From Burkholderiales bacterium (GTDB lineage: Bacteria > Pseudomonadota > Gammaproteobacteria > Burkholderiales > JAEUMW01): a DNA stretch of 20,168 bases. This document shows, piece by piece, positions 1 to 8,813 of this stretch (its first letter is position 1; every line of letters begins with the position of its first letter). A program made the position numbers and the translations under genes. The stretch is taken from positions 1 to 20,168 of the forward strand of contig JAEUMX010000052.1 in assembly GCA_016791285.1 (NCBI GenBank), given 5' to 3'. The notes beneath the pieces are model-generated. The model had not been told where the DNA came from, searched no databases, and saw only the letters and a program-made list of their open reading frames with translations.

Positions 1-169
1 GGGCCAGGAGGGACTCTGTCCGCTAGCGGATCGTCGGATAACGCGTAGGCCGATGGAGTCAAGATCGACCGCGTTAAGCAGGGCGCGGTAGCCCTTGCAG
101 TTCTAAGACGTTCCTGCCCCCATGCGGCTCGGGACGCCAATTCGCAAATGCTATACTCGTGGCCAACCC

Positions 170-187
170 GCTGGCGACGTCGCCAGC
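170..187. repeat. Perfect 18-bp palindrome
   Basis: GCTGGCGACGTCGCCAGC equals its own reverse complement over all 18 bases. It lies just after a TATACT hexamer at 152-157 that could be a -10 element. It is not followed by a T-run, so it does not look like an intrinsic terminator. An operator for a dimeric repressor is possible but unproven. Confidence 0.6.
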
Positions 188-226
188 AACGAATTAGCCA
201 CAAGACTCTCTGCGGGAGTTTTGCGG

Positions 227-308
227 AATTGGTTATGCTTCGTCCTGCATTGTTATGCGCAGTTTGCAGCGAGCGTCGTGCGCGTAATGGTTAATAAACA
301 ATTGGTTA
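227..308 (+). repeat. AATTGGTTA direct repeats near the tRNA fragment
   Basis: AATTGGTTA occurs at 227-235 and again at 300-308, with a one-base-shorter AATGGTTA at 285-292. All are on the same strand and within 95 bp of the tRNA fragment. GTTATGC also occurs twice, 20 bp apart (232-238 and 252-258). Short direct repeats beside an attachment core resemble arm-type integrase or excisionase sites. This is a suggestion only, since chance repeats are common in AT-rich patches. Confidence 0.3.
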
Positions 309-319
309 CTTGTTTCTAG

Positions 320-370
<51 letters not shown>

Positions 371-490
371 GGTCCCTGATCGTCCGGTCTCATCTTTTCC
401 TGAAGTACTCTTGCCAGAGCTGGCGCGGTCGATTCGCGTCGTCCACTGCGCGCGGCGAGCGTATCCCAATCCAACCAGGAGCCCCGCGAC

Positions 491-1270
491 ATGCCGCTCG
501 TCCTTACCGAGAAACGCGACGATATCGGTCTTATCACTCTCGACCATCCGCAGAAGCGCAACGCGCTGAGCGAGTCGCTGGTGGAGGACTTCATGGCAGC
601 ACTCGCGACGCTGCGCGCACAGGCAGCACGCGTTGTCGTGCTGCGCGCTCAGCCGGGGGAGAAGGTGTGGTCGGCTGGCCACGACGTGAACGAGCTGCCC
701 GAATCGCAGCGCGATCCGCTCGGTTGGGACGATCCGCTGCGCCAACTCGTGCGCGGCATCCAGACCTTGCCGGCGCCGGTCATCGCCATGATCGAAGGCA
801 CCGTCTGGGGAGGCGCCTGTGAGCTCGCGCTCGCATGTGATCTCATCGTCGCCACGCCGGCAACGACGTTTGCACTCACGCCCGCGAAGTTGGGCGTGCC
901 CTACAATGTGTCGGGCATGGTCAACTTTCTGAACGCGGCGAACCTTCACGTCATGAAGGAGATGGCGTTCACGGCGCAGCCCATGGGTGCCGAGCGAGCC
1001 GAGCGCCTGGGCATGGTCAACCACGTGGTGCCAAGCGCCGAGCTCGAATCGTTCACGTTCGAACTCGCGCGTCAGATGGCACACAACGCGCCGCTCAGCG
1101 TGGCCGTGATGAAGGAGCAGTTGCGTATCCTGTCGAGCGCGCGCCCCATGTCGCCCGAGGGTTTCGAGCGCGTGCAGGGATTGCGCCGTGTGGTTTATGA
1201 CAGCGAGGACTACCAGGAAGGCATCCGCGCCTTCAAGGAAAAACGCAAACCAGACTTCAGAGGTCGTTAA
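491..1270 (+). CDS. scpB: Methylmalonyl-CoA decarboxylase (crotonase family)
   Basis: This 259-residue crotonase-fold protein probably converts methylmalonyl-CoA to propionyl-CoA and CO2 in the cytoplasm. It matches the remembered E. coli ScpB/YgfG sequence along its whole length (261 aa in E. coli). Shared blocks include SAGHD at 61-65, DPLRQ at 81-85, EGTVWGGA at 102-109, GVPYN at 135-139 and the C-terminal [10 protein letters not shown]64 and Y138 align with the E. coli active-site His66 and Tyr140. CCAGGAG lies about 9 bases before the ATG and supports the start. It directly follows the tRNA fragment. No mutase or CoA-transferase partner (scpA, argK, scpC) is in the window. A general enoyl-CoA hydratase is the alternative, but the ScpB-specific blocks argue against it. 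Confidence 0.85.
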   Translation: MPLVLTEKRDDIGLITLDHPQKRNALSESLVEDFMAALATLRAQAARVVVLRAQPGEKVWSAGHDVNELPESQRDPLGWDDPLRQLVRGIQTLPAPVIAMIEGTVWGGACELALACDLIVATPATTFALTPAKLGVPYNVSGMVNFLNAANLHVMKEMAFTAQPMGAERAERLGMVNHVVPSAELESFTFELARQMAHNAPLSVAVMKEQLRILSSARPMSPEGFERVQGLRRVVYDSEDYQEGIRAFKEKRKPDFRGR

Positions 1271-1348
1271 CCCGGTCGTTGCTGCGGGTACCCGGGTGCC
1301 GTGATCGATCGGGATCATGGCCGCAGTCCGCCTCTACCCCGGACGCGA

Positions 1349-1357
1349 TAGAATCAT
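1349..1357 (+). promoter_or_regulatory. Putative -10 element of the surE operon
   Basis: TAGAAT (5 of 6 matches to TATAAT) lies 32 bases before the surE ATG and is followed by CAT. There is no good -35 at normal spacing. The same TAGAATCA string recurs before alaC and in the pat/HDAC intergenic region. Confidence 0.4.
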
Positions 1358-1386
1358 GGTTTGCGAATTGCAGTGCCGTCCCGCCC

Positions 1387-2127
1387 ATGCGCATCCTCCT
1401 CTCCAACGACGACGGTTACTTCGCGCCCGGGCTTGCGGCGCTGGCGGAGGCCTTGTCGCCGTTCGGCGAGGTGGTCGTGGTGGCGCCGGAACGGGATCGT
1501 AGCGGTGCCAGCAATTCGCTCACCCTCGATCGACCGCTGACGGTGCGCAAGACCGCGAACGGGTTCAGCTACGTGAACGGCACGCCCACCGACTGCGTCC
1601 ACCTTGCGGTCACCGGCCTGCTCGAACACCTGCCGGACATGGTCGTCTCCGGCATCAACGAGGGGGCGAACATGGGCGACGACACGATCTACTCGGGTAC
1701 CGTCGCCGCGGCCACGGAAGGCTTCCTGCTCGGCATCCCGTCCTTTGCCGTGTCGCTCACGAGCAAATCCGGCCGCCATTACGCGACGGCGGCTCGCATC
1801 GCCGCGCAAATGGTGGAGCGCTTCCGCGTCGACCCGATCCCGCAGCCGGTGCTGCTGAACGTCAACGTGCCGGACGTCCCGTTCGAAGCGCTTGCCGGTC
1901 TCTCCATCACGCGTCTCGGCAAGCGGCACAAGGCGCAGCCAGCGGTTTTGTCGCGTGACCCGCGGGACAACGTCGTGTATTGGGTAGGCGCCGCCGGCAA
2001 TGCGCAGGACGACGGGGAAGGCACCGACTTCCACGCCGTGGCGCAGAACCGCGTGTCCGTCACGCCGCTGCAGATGGATCTCACGCACTTCGCGCAGCTC
2101 GAAGCCGTGCGCGCATGGCTCGCATGA
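1387..2127 (+). CDS. surE: 5'/3'-nucleotidase SurE
   Basis: SurE is a metal-dependent phosphatase of nucleoside monophosphates, linked to stationary-phase survival. The 246-residue product (E. coli 253) starts [10 protein letters not shown]. The metal-binding residues D8, D9, S39 (RDRSGASNS) and N91 ([14 protein letters not shown]) are all present. An in-frame upstream ATG at 1279 would add 36 residues unlike the family. The ATG at 1387 puts the conserved motif at the N-terminus as expected. The stop codon overlaps the pcm start (ATGA at 2124-2127), so translation is probably coupled. It opens the classic surE-pcm-nlpD-rpoS cluster. Confidence 0.95.
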   Translation: MRILLSNDDGYFAPGLAALAEALSPFGEVVVVAPERDRSGASNSLTLDRPLTVRKTANGFSYVNGTPTDCVHLAVTGLLEHLPDMVVSGINEGANMGDDTIYSGTVAAATEGFLLGIPSFAVSLTSKSGRHYATAARIAAQMVERFRVDPIPQPVLLNVNVPDVPFEALAGLSITRLGKRHKAQPAVLSRDPRDNVVYWVGAAGNAQDDGEGTDFHAVAQNRVSVTPLQMDLTHFAQLEAVRAWLA

Positions 2128-2780
2128 ACGGACTCGACGCGGGCATCGGCATGACGTCGCAGCGCACGCGCCTGCGCATGGTGGAACGCCTGCGCGAGCG
2201 CGGCGTGAAAGACGAGATCGTGCTCACAGCGATGGCGGAGATTGCACGTCACAAGTTCGTCGATGAAGCGCTCGCGAGCCGGGCCTATGAGGACATCGCG
2301 CTGCCCATCGGCTTCGGCCAGACCATCTCGAGTCCGTATGTCGTCGCACGCATGATCGAGATCGCGCGCGCCGGCGCGGCACTCGCGCGCGTGCTCGACA
2401 TCGGCACCGGCTGCGGTTATCAGGCGGCGGTGCTGTCGCGCATCGCGCGCGAAGTGTACTCCGTCGAGCGCCTCGCCCCGCTCGCCACGAAGGCGCGCGT
2501 GAGGCTGCGGGGGCTGCGCATCCACAACGTGAAGCTGCGCCACGGTGACGGGCACCGCGGGCTCGCCGAGGCCGCGCCCTTCGACGCCGTGGTCATGGCT
2601 GCGGCGGCCACCCACGTGCCCGAGGCGCTGCTCGCGCAGATCGCAACGGGTGGGCGTCTGGTGTTTCCGCTCGGCACCCGCGAACAGCGGCTGTGCTGTA
2701 TCACCCGGACCTCGCGCGGGTACGACGAAGCGGTCCTGGATGAGGTGAAGTTCGTGCCGCTGCTGCCGGGGACTGCCTAG
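2124..2780 (+). CDS. pcm: Protein-L-isoaspartate O-methyltransferase
   Basis: PCM repairs damaged proteins by methylating L-isoaspartyl residues with S-adenosylmethionine (EC 2.1.1.77). The 218-residue product has the SAM motif LDIGTGCGY at 91-99, the isoaspartate-binding stretch GQTISSPYV at 65-73 and the post-motif GDGH at 141-144. E. coli Pcm is 208 residues, so a start at 2124 (the ATGA overlap with surE) or the in-frame ATG at 2151 would both fit. I chose 2124 for the coupling. The next gene, nlpD, starts 2 bp after the stop, and the whole cluster is probably one transcript. Confidence 0.95.
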   Translation: MNGLDAGIGMTSQRTRLRMVERLRERGVKDEIVLTAMAEIARHKFVDEALASRAYEDIALPIGFGQTISSPYVVARMIEIARAGAALARVLDIGTGCGYQAAVLSRIAREVYSVERLAPLATKARVRLRGLRIHNVKLRHGDGHRGLAEAAPFDAVVMAAAATHVPEALLAQIATGGRLVFPLGTREQRLCCITRTSRGYDEAVLDEVKFVPLLPGTA

Positions 2781-2782
2781 AC

Positions 2783-3874
2783 ATGCCGCTTTCGCTACAT
2801 ACGAGAACGCTTCGCCTGCTCGCTGTACTGTCGGCGATGGCCACCGTCCTGCTCGGTGCCGGTTGCGAGACATCGCCGCCGCGCAAGGCGCCCGTCATCG
2901 AGCGAGGCAGTGCCGCCAAGATTACGCCGCGCAAGCCGACCGCACCCGACACGCGGCCCGAGTACTACACGGTGAAAAAGGGCGACACGCTGCATTCGAT
3001 CGCACTGGACCAGGGTCTCGACTACCGCGATCTCGCGGCGTGGAACGGTATCACCGATCCGAATCGGATTTCGGTCGATCAGCAGCTGCGGCTGCGTCCG
3101 CCCGGCGTGCCGTCCGCCGAAGCCGCCGGCGCGGCCGCGGCCCCGCTCGTGACCGCCCCGCCAGCCGAGGGCAAACCGCTGGCGCTGGAGCCCGCCGGGA
3201 CAATCCCCGGGCCAGTCGAGCCGCGGCCGGCGGAGCCGGGCTTGTCCGCACCGCTCGTCAAGGCACCCAAGGCCCAGCGCCTGCCGTATTCGGAGGCGGC
3301 GCTGAACGACCTAAAGGGCGCCCCATCGCCGTTTGCCACCCCGGCAGCGATCGCGGCTGCGACCTCACCGTCGTTCAAGCCGGGCAGCCAGGACGCGGCG
3401 AAGCAGGAGGCTGCACGCGAGCCGTCGAAGACGGATCTGGCGAAGGTCGATCCCAAGCCGGAGCCCGCGCCTGAGCAGCAGACCGGTGACGACGAAGATC
3501 GGGTGAACTGGTCGTGGCCGGCGACGGGGAAGGTGGTCACTTCGTATTCCGAGGCGGCGAACCTGAAGGGCATCGGCATCGGCGGCAAAGCAGGTCAGCC
3601 GGTGCTCGCGAGCGCATCCGGCAAGGTCGTATACGCGGGCAGCGGGTTGCGAGGTTACGGCAAACTCGTCATCATCAAGCACAACAAGAGCTATCTGAGC
3701 GTCTACGCGCACAACAGTGAGATTCTCGTGAAGGAAGGCCAGAGCGTCGCGAAGGGGCAGAAGATCGCCGAGATGGGCAATACCGACGCCGATCAGGTCA
3801 AGCTCCACTTCGAGATCAGGCGACAGGGCAAGCCGGTCGATCCGCTCAAGTACCTGCCGGCCGCAAAGGGATGA
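2783..3874 (+). CDS. nlpD: Lipoprotein NlpD: LysM plus inactive M23 domain, amidase activator
   Basis: This envelope lipoprotein is expected to bind peptidoglycan and switch on a cell-separation amidase such as AmiC. A signal peptide ends in the lipobox LGAGC (acylated Cys28). A LysM domain spans about 61-105 (YYTVKKGDTL start). A long Pro/Ala-rich linker runs to about 240, and a peptidase M23 domain covers 246-357. H310 (VYAH) and H342 (LHFE) remain. The first zinc ligands are lost, with KGIGIGG replacing the H-x(n)-D region, and even the GID seen in E. coli has become GIG. The domain is therefore a regulator and not a hydrolase. In enterics a main rpoS promoter lies inside nlpD; I could not place one here. 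Confidence 0.93.
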   Translation: MPLSLHTRTLRLLAVLSAMATVLLGAGCETSPPRKAPVIERGSAAKITPRKPTAPDTRPEYYTVKKGDTLHSIALDQGLDYRDLAAWNGITDPNRISVDQQLRLRPPGVPSAEAAGAAAAPLVTAPPAEGKPLALEPAGTIPGPVEPRPAEPGLSAPLVKAPKAQRLPYSEAALNDLKGAPSPFATPAAIAAATSPSFKPGSQDAAKQEAAREPSKTDLAKVDPKPEPAPEQQTGDDEDRVNWSWPATGKVVTSYSEAANLKGIGIGGKAGQPVLASASGKVVYAGSGLRGYGKLVIIKHNKSYLSVYAHNSEILVKEGQSVAKGQKIAEMGNTDADQVKLHFEIRRQGKPVDPLKYLPAAKG

Positions 3875-4812
3875 TGACGGCAGGCGCCTTCTTGCCGGGA
3901 GACGAGGAGTCGTTCGAGGAGGCACCCCTGCTCCTGGAAGAGGATGCGCCCGCCCTCGACGTCGAGAGCGCGGCCAGCGATCTGCTCTCGGACGTCATGC
4001 AGCTCTACCTGAACGAAATCGGCCATAACGCGCTGCTCTCCCCGGAAGAAGAGCTGCGGTATGCACGGCTTGCCAGGCAGAGCGACTTCCACGCGCGGCA
4101 GACCATGATCGAGCACAACCTGCGGCTCGTGGTGAACATCGCGAAGCACTACGTGAACCGCGGCGTGGCGCTGCCCGACCTGATCGAGGAGGGCAATCTC
4201 GGGCTCATCCACGCATTGGAGAAGTTCGATCCCGAGCGCGGCTTCCGTTTCTCCACGTATGCCACATGGTGGATCCGCCAGAGCATCGAGCGGGCGATCA
4301 TGAACCAGTCCCGCACTATCCGCCTGCCAGTGCACGTCATCAAGGAGCTCAACGCGGTGCTGCGCGCGACGCGCTACCTCGAGACGCACGGCGATCGCGA
4401 GCCGACGGTGGAAGACGTGGCGCATCTTACCGGCCGCAAGCCGGGCGAAGTGCGCCGGGTGCTCGCGCTGAACGAGCGCATGACCTCGCTCGACGCGCCG
4501 CTCGACGTCGACCCGATGCTCTCCATCGGCGAGTCGGTGCCGGACGACATCACGTTGCACCCGGACCAGCGTCTGGAGTACGCGGAGACCGAGTGGCAGG
4601 TGCGGGAGTGGCTCGCGCAGCTCAACGACAAGCAGCGGCGGGTCATCGAGTGCCGCTACGGCGTGAACGGAGCCGAGATCCTGACCCTCGATCAACTGGC
4701 GGAGGACCTGAATCTCACCCGCGAGCGTGTGCGGCAGATCCAGATCGAAGCACTGCACAGCTTGCGCCGCATCATCAAGCGACAGGGCGTGTCGCGGGAC
4801 GCGCTGCCGTAA
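3871..4812 (+). CDS. rpoS: RNA polymerase sigma factor RpoS (sigma-38)
   Basis: RpoS directs transcription in stationary phase and general stress. The 313-residue product has region 1.2 (DVMQLYLNEIG, 41-51) and region 2 (NLRLVVNIAKHYVNRG, then FSTYATWWIRQSIERAI at 127-143). Region 3 starts at RLPVHVIKEL, with K158 matching the E. coli K173 used in promoter and RssB contact. The region 4 helix-turn-helix is LTRERVRQIQIEAL (282-295). E. coli RpoS is 330 aa; the N-terminal region here is shorter and acidic. The start overlaps the nlpD stop (ATGATGA), with AAAGGG immediately upstream. The gene ends 12 bp from the convergent tgpA stop, leaving no room for a normal terminator. Confidence 0.95.
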   Translation: MMTAGAFLPGDEESFEEAPLLLEEDAPALDVESAASDLLSDVMQLYLNEIGHNALLSPEEELRYARLARQSDFHARQTMIEHNLRLVVNIAKHYVNRGVALPDLIEEGNLGLIHALEKFDPERGFRFSTYATWWIRQSIERAIMNQSRTIRLPVHVIKELNAVLRATRYLETHGDREPTVEDVAHLTGRKPGEVRRVLALNERMTSLDAPLDVDPMLSIGESVPDDITLHPDQRLEYAETEWQVREWLAQLNDKQRRVIECRYGVNGAEILTLDQLAEDLNLTRERVRQIQIEALHSLRRIIKRQGVSRDALP

Positions 4813-4824
4813 CGCGCGCGGCGA

Positions 4825-6783
4825 CTAGACGCGAAACTGCGCGACCAACGCTTTCAGGCGCGCCAGATCGTCCAGCTGCGCCGTTCTGCCGTAGCGCAGC
4901 CGCACGTAGAGCTCACCGATCGCTCGCACTTCCGCCGCAACCTGAGGGAACTCGCGCTCGATGCGCTGGGCGTAGTCGCGGGGTCCTTCGGTCGGGCGGC
5001 GTGCCGCGCCGCGCCGCGCGAGCTTGCCACAGAAACGCTGCCATGCCCGTTGCACCGGATCGTCGCGTTGCGCGCGCAGGTTGAAGAACAGGAGGGCGGT
5101 GAGCGCGACGAGCACGAACCCGGACAGGCCGAGCAGCGCCATCGCCATCGTGCGCCAGGTGGCGTCGTCGAACCCGACCCGCGCCAGGAGACTGCGCTGG
5201 TGCTCCGGGTTGTACCCCAGCACCCACTGATTCCACGCGTTCGCGATGGCGTCCCAACGGTACAGCGCGTGCCGCAGCCAGGCGACATCGTCCCGCGCGA
5301 GCAACGGCACCGGGTCGTCGTCGGGAACCGCGGCGGCCAGACCTTCCATCAGCCGCTGCGGGGATACCGTGGCGGTGGGATCGACCCGCACCCATCCCTG
5401 ACCGGTGAGCCAGACCTCCGCCCAGGCGTGGGCATCGGCTTGGCGCACGATGACGTAGTCGCCCACCGGATTGAGGCTGCCGCCGTGATAACCGGTCAGC
5501 ACTCGGGCCGGCACCCCCGCCGCGCGCATGAGGAATACGAACGCCGAGGCGAAATGCTCGCAGAACCCGCGCTGGGTCTGGAACAGGAACTCGTCGACCG
5601 GATCGTTGCCGAGCAGCGGCGGGCTCAACGTGTAGAAGAACGAGCGGCGCGCGAAGAACTCCAGCGTGGCTTGCAGCACTTCCTCATCGCTGGCCGATTC
5701 CGCGCGGATACGCTCGGCCAGCGCGCGGGCGCGCGGTGCAACGGCCGGCGGCAGCTGTAGCGCACGCTCGCGGACTTCGGGTGCGAGCCTGTCCGGCGCG
5801 CTGCGGTACGACAGATAGGACATCATTTCGTAGCGCTTGCGCTCGCGCAGCGGCTTCGCCTGCAGGATCTGAAAATCGGGGGTGATGCGGCTCGCATCGG
5901 GTGCGAGTGCCGGGAGGTCGAGCGCAAAGAGCCAATTCTGTTGATGCGCTTCCACCGTCACCGCGTACCGGGTGGCATCGCCCGCGGCGACCAACTGCTG
6001 GACCGGCCCCGGGATCGGCGCTCCGGCACGCCATGCCTTGCCATCGAAATCCCACAGCACGGGTCCGCGCCAATACAGCAGAGCGCGATTCGGCGGCTCG
6101 CCTTCGAAGCGGGCGCGGAAGGCGACTGCGTCCGAGAGGCTCAGGTTGGAAAGGCTGCCGGGCGCCATCGTGTCCGACAACCCGGTGCTGCCTGCATAGC
6201 TGTCCTGCGGCAGCCCCCACAGCGGCGCTTGCATACGTGGAAAGAACAGGAACATCACGAGCATCAGCGGTACCGCCTGGGTGAGCAGCAGCCCGGAGGT
6301 GCGGATCGCGGATTTCCACGCCTGCTGCGGTGCGCGCTGCTGGAATCCAACCATGGTCATGGTGATGAGCCAGACCACGGTGATCATGTAGGCGGCGGTG
6401 GCGACCGTCTGCGAATAGAGCAAGTGCGTGATGAGCAGCAGATAGGAGAGGAAGACCACCATGATCGCGTCGCGGCGGCCATTCATCTCCAGCAGCTTGA
6501 GGGCGAGCATGAGGACGAGCAGGGTGACGCCCGCGTCGCGACCGAAGAGACTGCGGTAGTGAAAGAAGATGCCGACCGAGCCGGCAATGGTGAACAGGCT
6601 CAGCAGCCAGCGGTTGGGCAGCCTCAGGTCGCGATGCAACAGGTAGACGCGCCACAGCCAGAGCGAGGCGGCGAGCAGCAGCACCCACTTCGGCAGGTGG
6701 ACGGCGTGCGGTGCTGCGGCGAGCAGCACCGCGAACAGCAGCGAGTAGACGCTGAACACCTGCAACGGGGTGCCCGCCGTCAT
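4825..6783 (-). CDS. tgpA: TgpA-family membrane transglutaminase-like protein (DUF3488)
   Basis: This 652-residue inner-membrane protein has about six N-terminal membrane segments (about 8-180, DUF3488). A periplasmic transglutaminase-like domain follows at about 340-480, then another membrane segment (about 546-568) and a cytoplasmic DUF4129-like tail. The catalytic triad is visible: C408 in QRGFCEHFA, H452 in DAHAWAEVW and D468 in RVDPTA. The Pseudomonas aeruginosa homologue TgpA is essential, but its substrate is not firmly known. The ATG overlaps the stop of the DUF58 gene (6780-6783). It is the last gene of a moxR-DUF58-tgpA operon, an arrangement widely conserved in Proteobacteria. Confidence 0.9.
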   Translation of the reverse strand: MTAGTPLQVFSVYSLLFAVLLAAAPHAVHLPKWVLLLAASLWLWRVYLLHRDLRLPNRWLLSLFTIAGSVGIFFHYRSLFGRDAGVTLLVLMLALKLLEMNGRRDAIMVVFLSYLLLITHLLYSQTVATAAYMITVVWLITMTMVGFQQRAPQQAWKSAIRTSGLLLTQAVPLMLVMFLFFPRMQAPLWGLPQDSYAGSTGLSDTMAPGSLSNLSLSDAVAFRARFEGEPPNRALLYWRGPVLWDFDGKAWRAGAPIPGPVQQLVAAGDATRYAVTVEAHQQNWLFALDLPALAPDASRITPDFQILQAKPLRERKRYEMMSYLSYRSAPDRLAPEVRERALQLPPAVAPRARALAERIRAESASDEEVLQATLEFFARRSFFYTLSPPLLGNDPVDEFLFQTQRGFCEHFASAFVFLMRAAGVPARVLTGYHGGSLNPVGDYVIVRQADAHAWAEVWLTGQGWVRVDPTATVSPQRLMEGLAAAVPDDDPVPLLARDDVAWLRHALYRWDAIANAWNQWVLGYNPEHQRSLLARVGFDDATWRTMAMALLGLSGFVLVALTALLFFNLRAQRDDPVQRAWQRFCGKLARRGAARRPTEGPRDYAQRIEREFPQVAAEVRAIGELYVRLRYGRTAQLDDLARLKALVAQFRV

Positions 6784-7748
6784 GCTGCCTCCGGGTCGGC
6801 GTCGAATCTGGCGAGCGCCTCGAGGCAGCGCTGACTATGCTTTTCCCCGGCGCTCGGCGGAATACGGCGCGCGGGCAGCCGCAGTCCGTAGCAGACGCCG
6901 CCGCGATCGGCCTGCAGCACCCAGTTCGCGAGCCGCGAGAGCCGCGCCTCGACGCCCAGGTGCGCGGGGAGATCGTCCCAGTCGAGCCACATCTCGTCCT
7001 GGGCTTGCCCCGCGAACTGCTTGGTGAGAAGCGTCTCGCCCCGCATCGACGCCTTCCACGCGATGCGCCGCGGCGAGTCGCCGGGCTGATAGAGCTTCAG
7101 GCCAACGAAATCCTCGTCGCCCGAGCCGGCGGGCGCGAGCTCCCCCAATTGCGCGTAGCGTGCCGAAGGCGGCAGCGGGGCGTCGTCGGGTCGCGGATAG
7201 ACGAGGCAGGTCGCCTCCAGTTCGATCGGCGACCAGGCGAAGAAGAGACCGATCGGGTAGCGCGTGAAAAGCGTGAAGCGACCGGCGCGGAGCACACCGC
7301 GCCGGGTGGTGGGAAGACGCAGCTCGAGGGTGGCCTGGCTGCCGGATGGGATATCGGCGAAACCCTGCTCCTCGCGTTGGCGCGCGAGCCCGACGGAGAA
7401 GCGCGACTGCCGCGACGGGTTGTCGAGGTGCACCGGGAAGCGCGCGGTGTCGCCGGCGAACACCGGCTCGGCGCGGGCGAGGCTGACACGCAGCTCGGCC
7501 AGATTCCGGTAGGCGTGCAGGATCGACACGATCGCCACCGAACCGAGCAGAAACGTGAGCACGAAACCGAGGGACAAGCCGTAGCTCACCGATCCCGCCA
7601 GCATGACCAGCAGCACCGGAGCGAAGGCGAAGCCGTACTTCGTTGGCAGGATGAAGATGCGACGCTGGGTCAGGGTCAGCGGTGCGGCTTGCGGACGCCT
7701 GGAACGGGCGAGCCAGTCCTCGATGAAGGGCTTGACGATCTCGATCAA
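6780..7748 (-). CDS. DUF58 domain protein (MoxR-associated)
   Basis: The 322-residue product has two membrane segments near the N-terminus (about 40-56 and 60-78). The DUF58 signature YQPGDSPRRIAWKAS lies at 220-234, followed by RGETLLTKQF. DUF58 proteins are related to von Willebrand A domains and are regular partners of MoxR ATPases and transglutaminase-like membrane proteins. A role in assembling or activating an envelope complex is inferred from that. The start is a TTG at 7748, with no ATG or GTG available in frame back to the moxR stop. The Shine-Dalgarno match is weak (GGGG about 8 bases upstream). The gene lies 31 bp after moxR and overlaps tgpA by 4 bp. Confidence 0.85.
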   Translation of the reverse strand: MIEIVKPFIEDWLARSRRPQAAPLTLTQRRIFILPTKYGFAFAPVLLVMLAGSVSYGLSLGFVLTFLLGSVAIVSILHAYRNLAELRVSLARAEPVFAGDTARFPVHLDNPSRQSRFSVGLARQREEQGFADIPSGSQATLELRLPTTRRGVLRAGRFTLFTRYPIGLFFAWSPIELEATCLVYPRPDDAPLPPSARYAQLGELAPAGSGDEDFVGLKLYQPGDSPRRIAWKASMRGETLLTKQFAGQAQDEMWLDWDDLPAHLGVEARLSRLANWVLQADRGGVCYGLRLPARRIPPSAGEKHSQRCLEALARFDADPEAA

Positions 7749-7779
7749 GGGCTCGGCCCCGCGGTGACGGAGGGATCCG

Positions 7780-8697
7780 TCAGGGTATCGCGACTTCCGA
7801 CACCAGCTTGCGCGAGAGTTCCGCGCCGTTCACCCGTGCGAGTTCGCTCGTCGTCTGCAGCCGATGCCCGATCACGCCGGGCAGCACCGTCTGCACGTCT
7901 TCGGGGAGCACCTGGTCGCGGCCTTCCATCAGCGCCCAGGCGCGTGCGCTGGCGAGCAACGCCAGGCCCGCGCGCGGGGACAGGCCGGCGATGAAATCGG
8001 GCGAGCGACGCGAATGCTCGATCAGCGCCTGCACATAGTCGAGCAGCGCCGGTGAGGCGTGGATGCCGGTCACCTGCCGCTGCAGCGACACGAGATTCTC
8101 GGGACGCAGTTTCGGTTGCAGGTTCGCGATGAGATCGCGGCGGTCCGCGCCCTCGAGCAGCGAGCGTTCCGCCGTACGGTCCGGATACCCGAGGGTGATG
8201 CGCATCAGGAAGCGGTCGAGCTGCGATTCGGGCAGCGGGAAAGTGCCGACCTGGTGCGAGGGATTCTGTGTGGCGATGACGAAGAACGGTTGCGGCAGGG
8301 GGCGCGTCTCGCCTTCGACGGTGACCTGACGCTCCGCCATCGCCTCGAGCAGGGCGCTTTGCGTTTTCGGCGTGGCGCGGTTCACCTCGTCGGCCAGGAT
8401 CACCTGCGCGAAGATGGGTCCGGCGTGAAAGCGAAACTCGCTGCTCTCGCGGTCGAGGATCGAAACGCCGAGGATGTCGGTCGGCAGAAGATCGGCCGTG
8501 AACTGGATGCGCTGGAAGTCGAGGCCGAGCGAGATTGCGAGCGCGTGGGCGAGCGTGGTCTTGCCGACGCCGGGCAGATCCTCGATCAGAAGATGGCCGC
8601 GGGCGAGCAGACAGGCCACCGCGAGGCGGATTTGTTTTTCCTTGCCGAGGATAACGGCGGAGACCTGCTGAACGACGCTGTCTACGGGCAGGGGCAT
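7780..8697 (-). CDS. MoxR-family AAA+ ATPase
   Basis: This 305-residue ATPase of the MoxR class is presumed to act as a chaperone for the DUF58 and TgpA partners. Visible motifs are Walker A LPGVGKTTL (41-49), Walker B VILADEVNR with D103/E104, sensor 1 IATQNP (N145) and a SPRA motif near the C-terminus (sensor 2 region). I chose the ATG at 8697 because the family begins close to PVDSVVQQV. An in-frame GTG at 8757 would add 20 Pro/Ala-rich residues; it has GGGG about 10 bases upstream and cannot be excluded. It is the first gene of the moxR-DUF58-tgpA operon and lies downstream of the pat gene on the same strand. Confidence 0.9.
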   Translation of the reverse strand: MPLPVDSVVQQVSAVILGKEKQIRLAVACLLARGHLLIEDLPGVGKTTLAHALAISLGLDFQRIQFTADLLPTDILGVSILDRESSEFRFHAGPIFAQVILADEVNRATPKTQSALLEAMAERQVTVEGETRPLPQPFFVIATQNPSHQVGTFPLPESQLDRFLMRITLGYPDRTAERSLLEGADRRDLIANLQPKLRPENLVSLQRQVTGIHASPALLDYVQALIEHSRRSPDFIAGLSPRAGLALLASARAWALMEGRDQVLPEDVQTVLPGVIGHRLQTTSELARVNGAELSRKLVSEVAIP

Positions 8698-8813
8698 CGG
8701 CGGGGGTCGACTTCGAGGCGGGGAAACGGCAGCCGCCGGGTGCAAGTTTGGTGCCACGGATTTATCGCCCCTGCCAAAGACCCACCTCCACGCTGCCGTT
8801 CGCCGCGGAGAGA

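Larger units (their letters stand above)
1..317. mobile_element. Putative right end of an integrated element (no gene seen)
   Basis: No open frame here has convincing coding character. The frames open at the left edge stop at about 48 and 92, and could be the tail of a gene that starts outside the window. The stretch is less uniformly GC-rich than the rest, with AT-rich patches near 140-157, 190-235 and 285-318. It contains a perfect 18-bp palindrome and repeats of AATTGGTTA. It ends exactly where the 3' half of a tRNA-Pro gene begins. Known integrases of the tyrosine family often use tRNA 3' ends and leave such a fragment at the distal boundary. That this is the end of an island or prophage is inference, because no integrase is visible. 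Confidence 0.4.

Noticed and set aside
201..224. Stem ACTCT/GGAGT followed by TTTT near 205-222
   Set aside because: A 5-bp stem with a G-T pair and only four T residues is too weak to call a terminator.
1..317. Group I intron interrupting the tRNA-Pro gene
   Set aside because: Known bacterial tRNA introns sit at the anticodon loop and leave a 5' exon. The break here is at the anticodon stem, and I could not find the conserved P7 or core pairings. An integration boundary fits better, though the left part is not visible.
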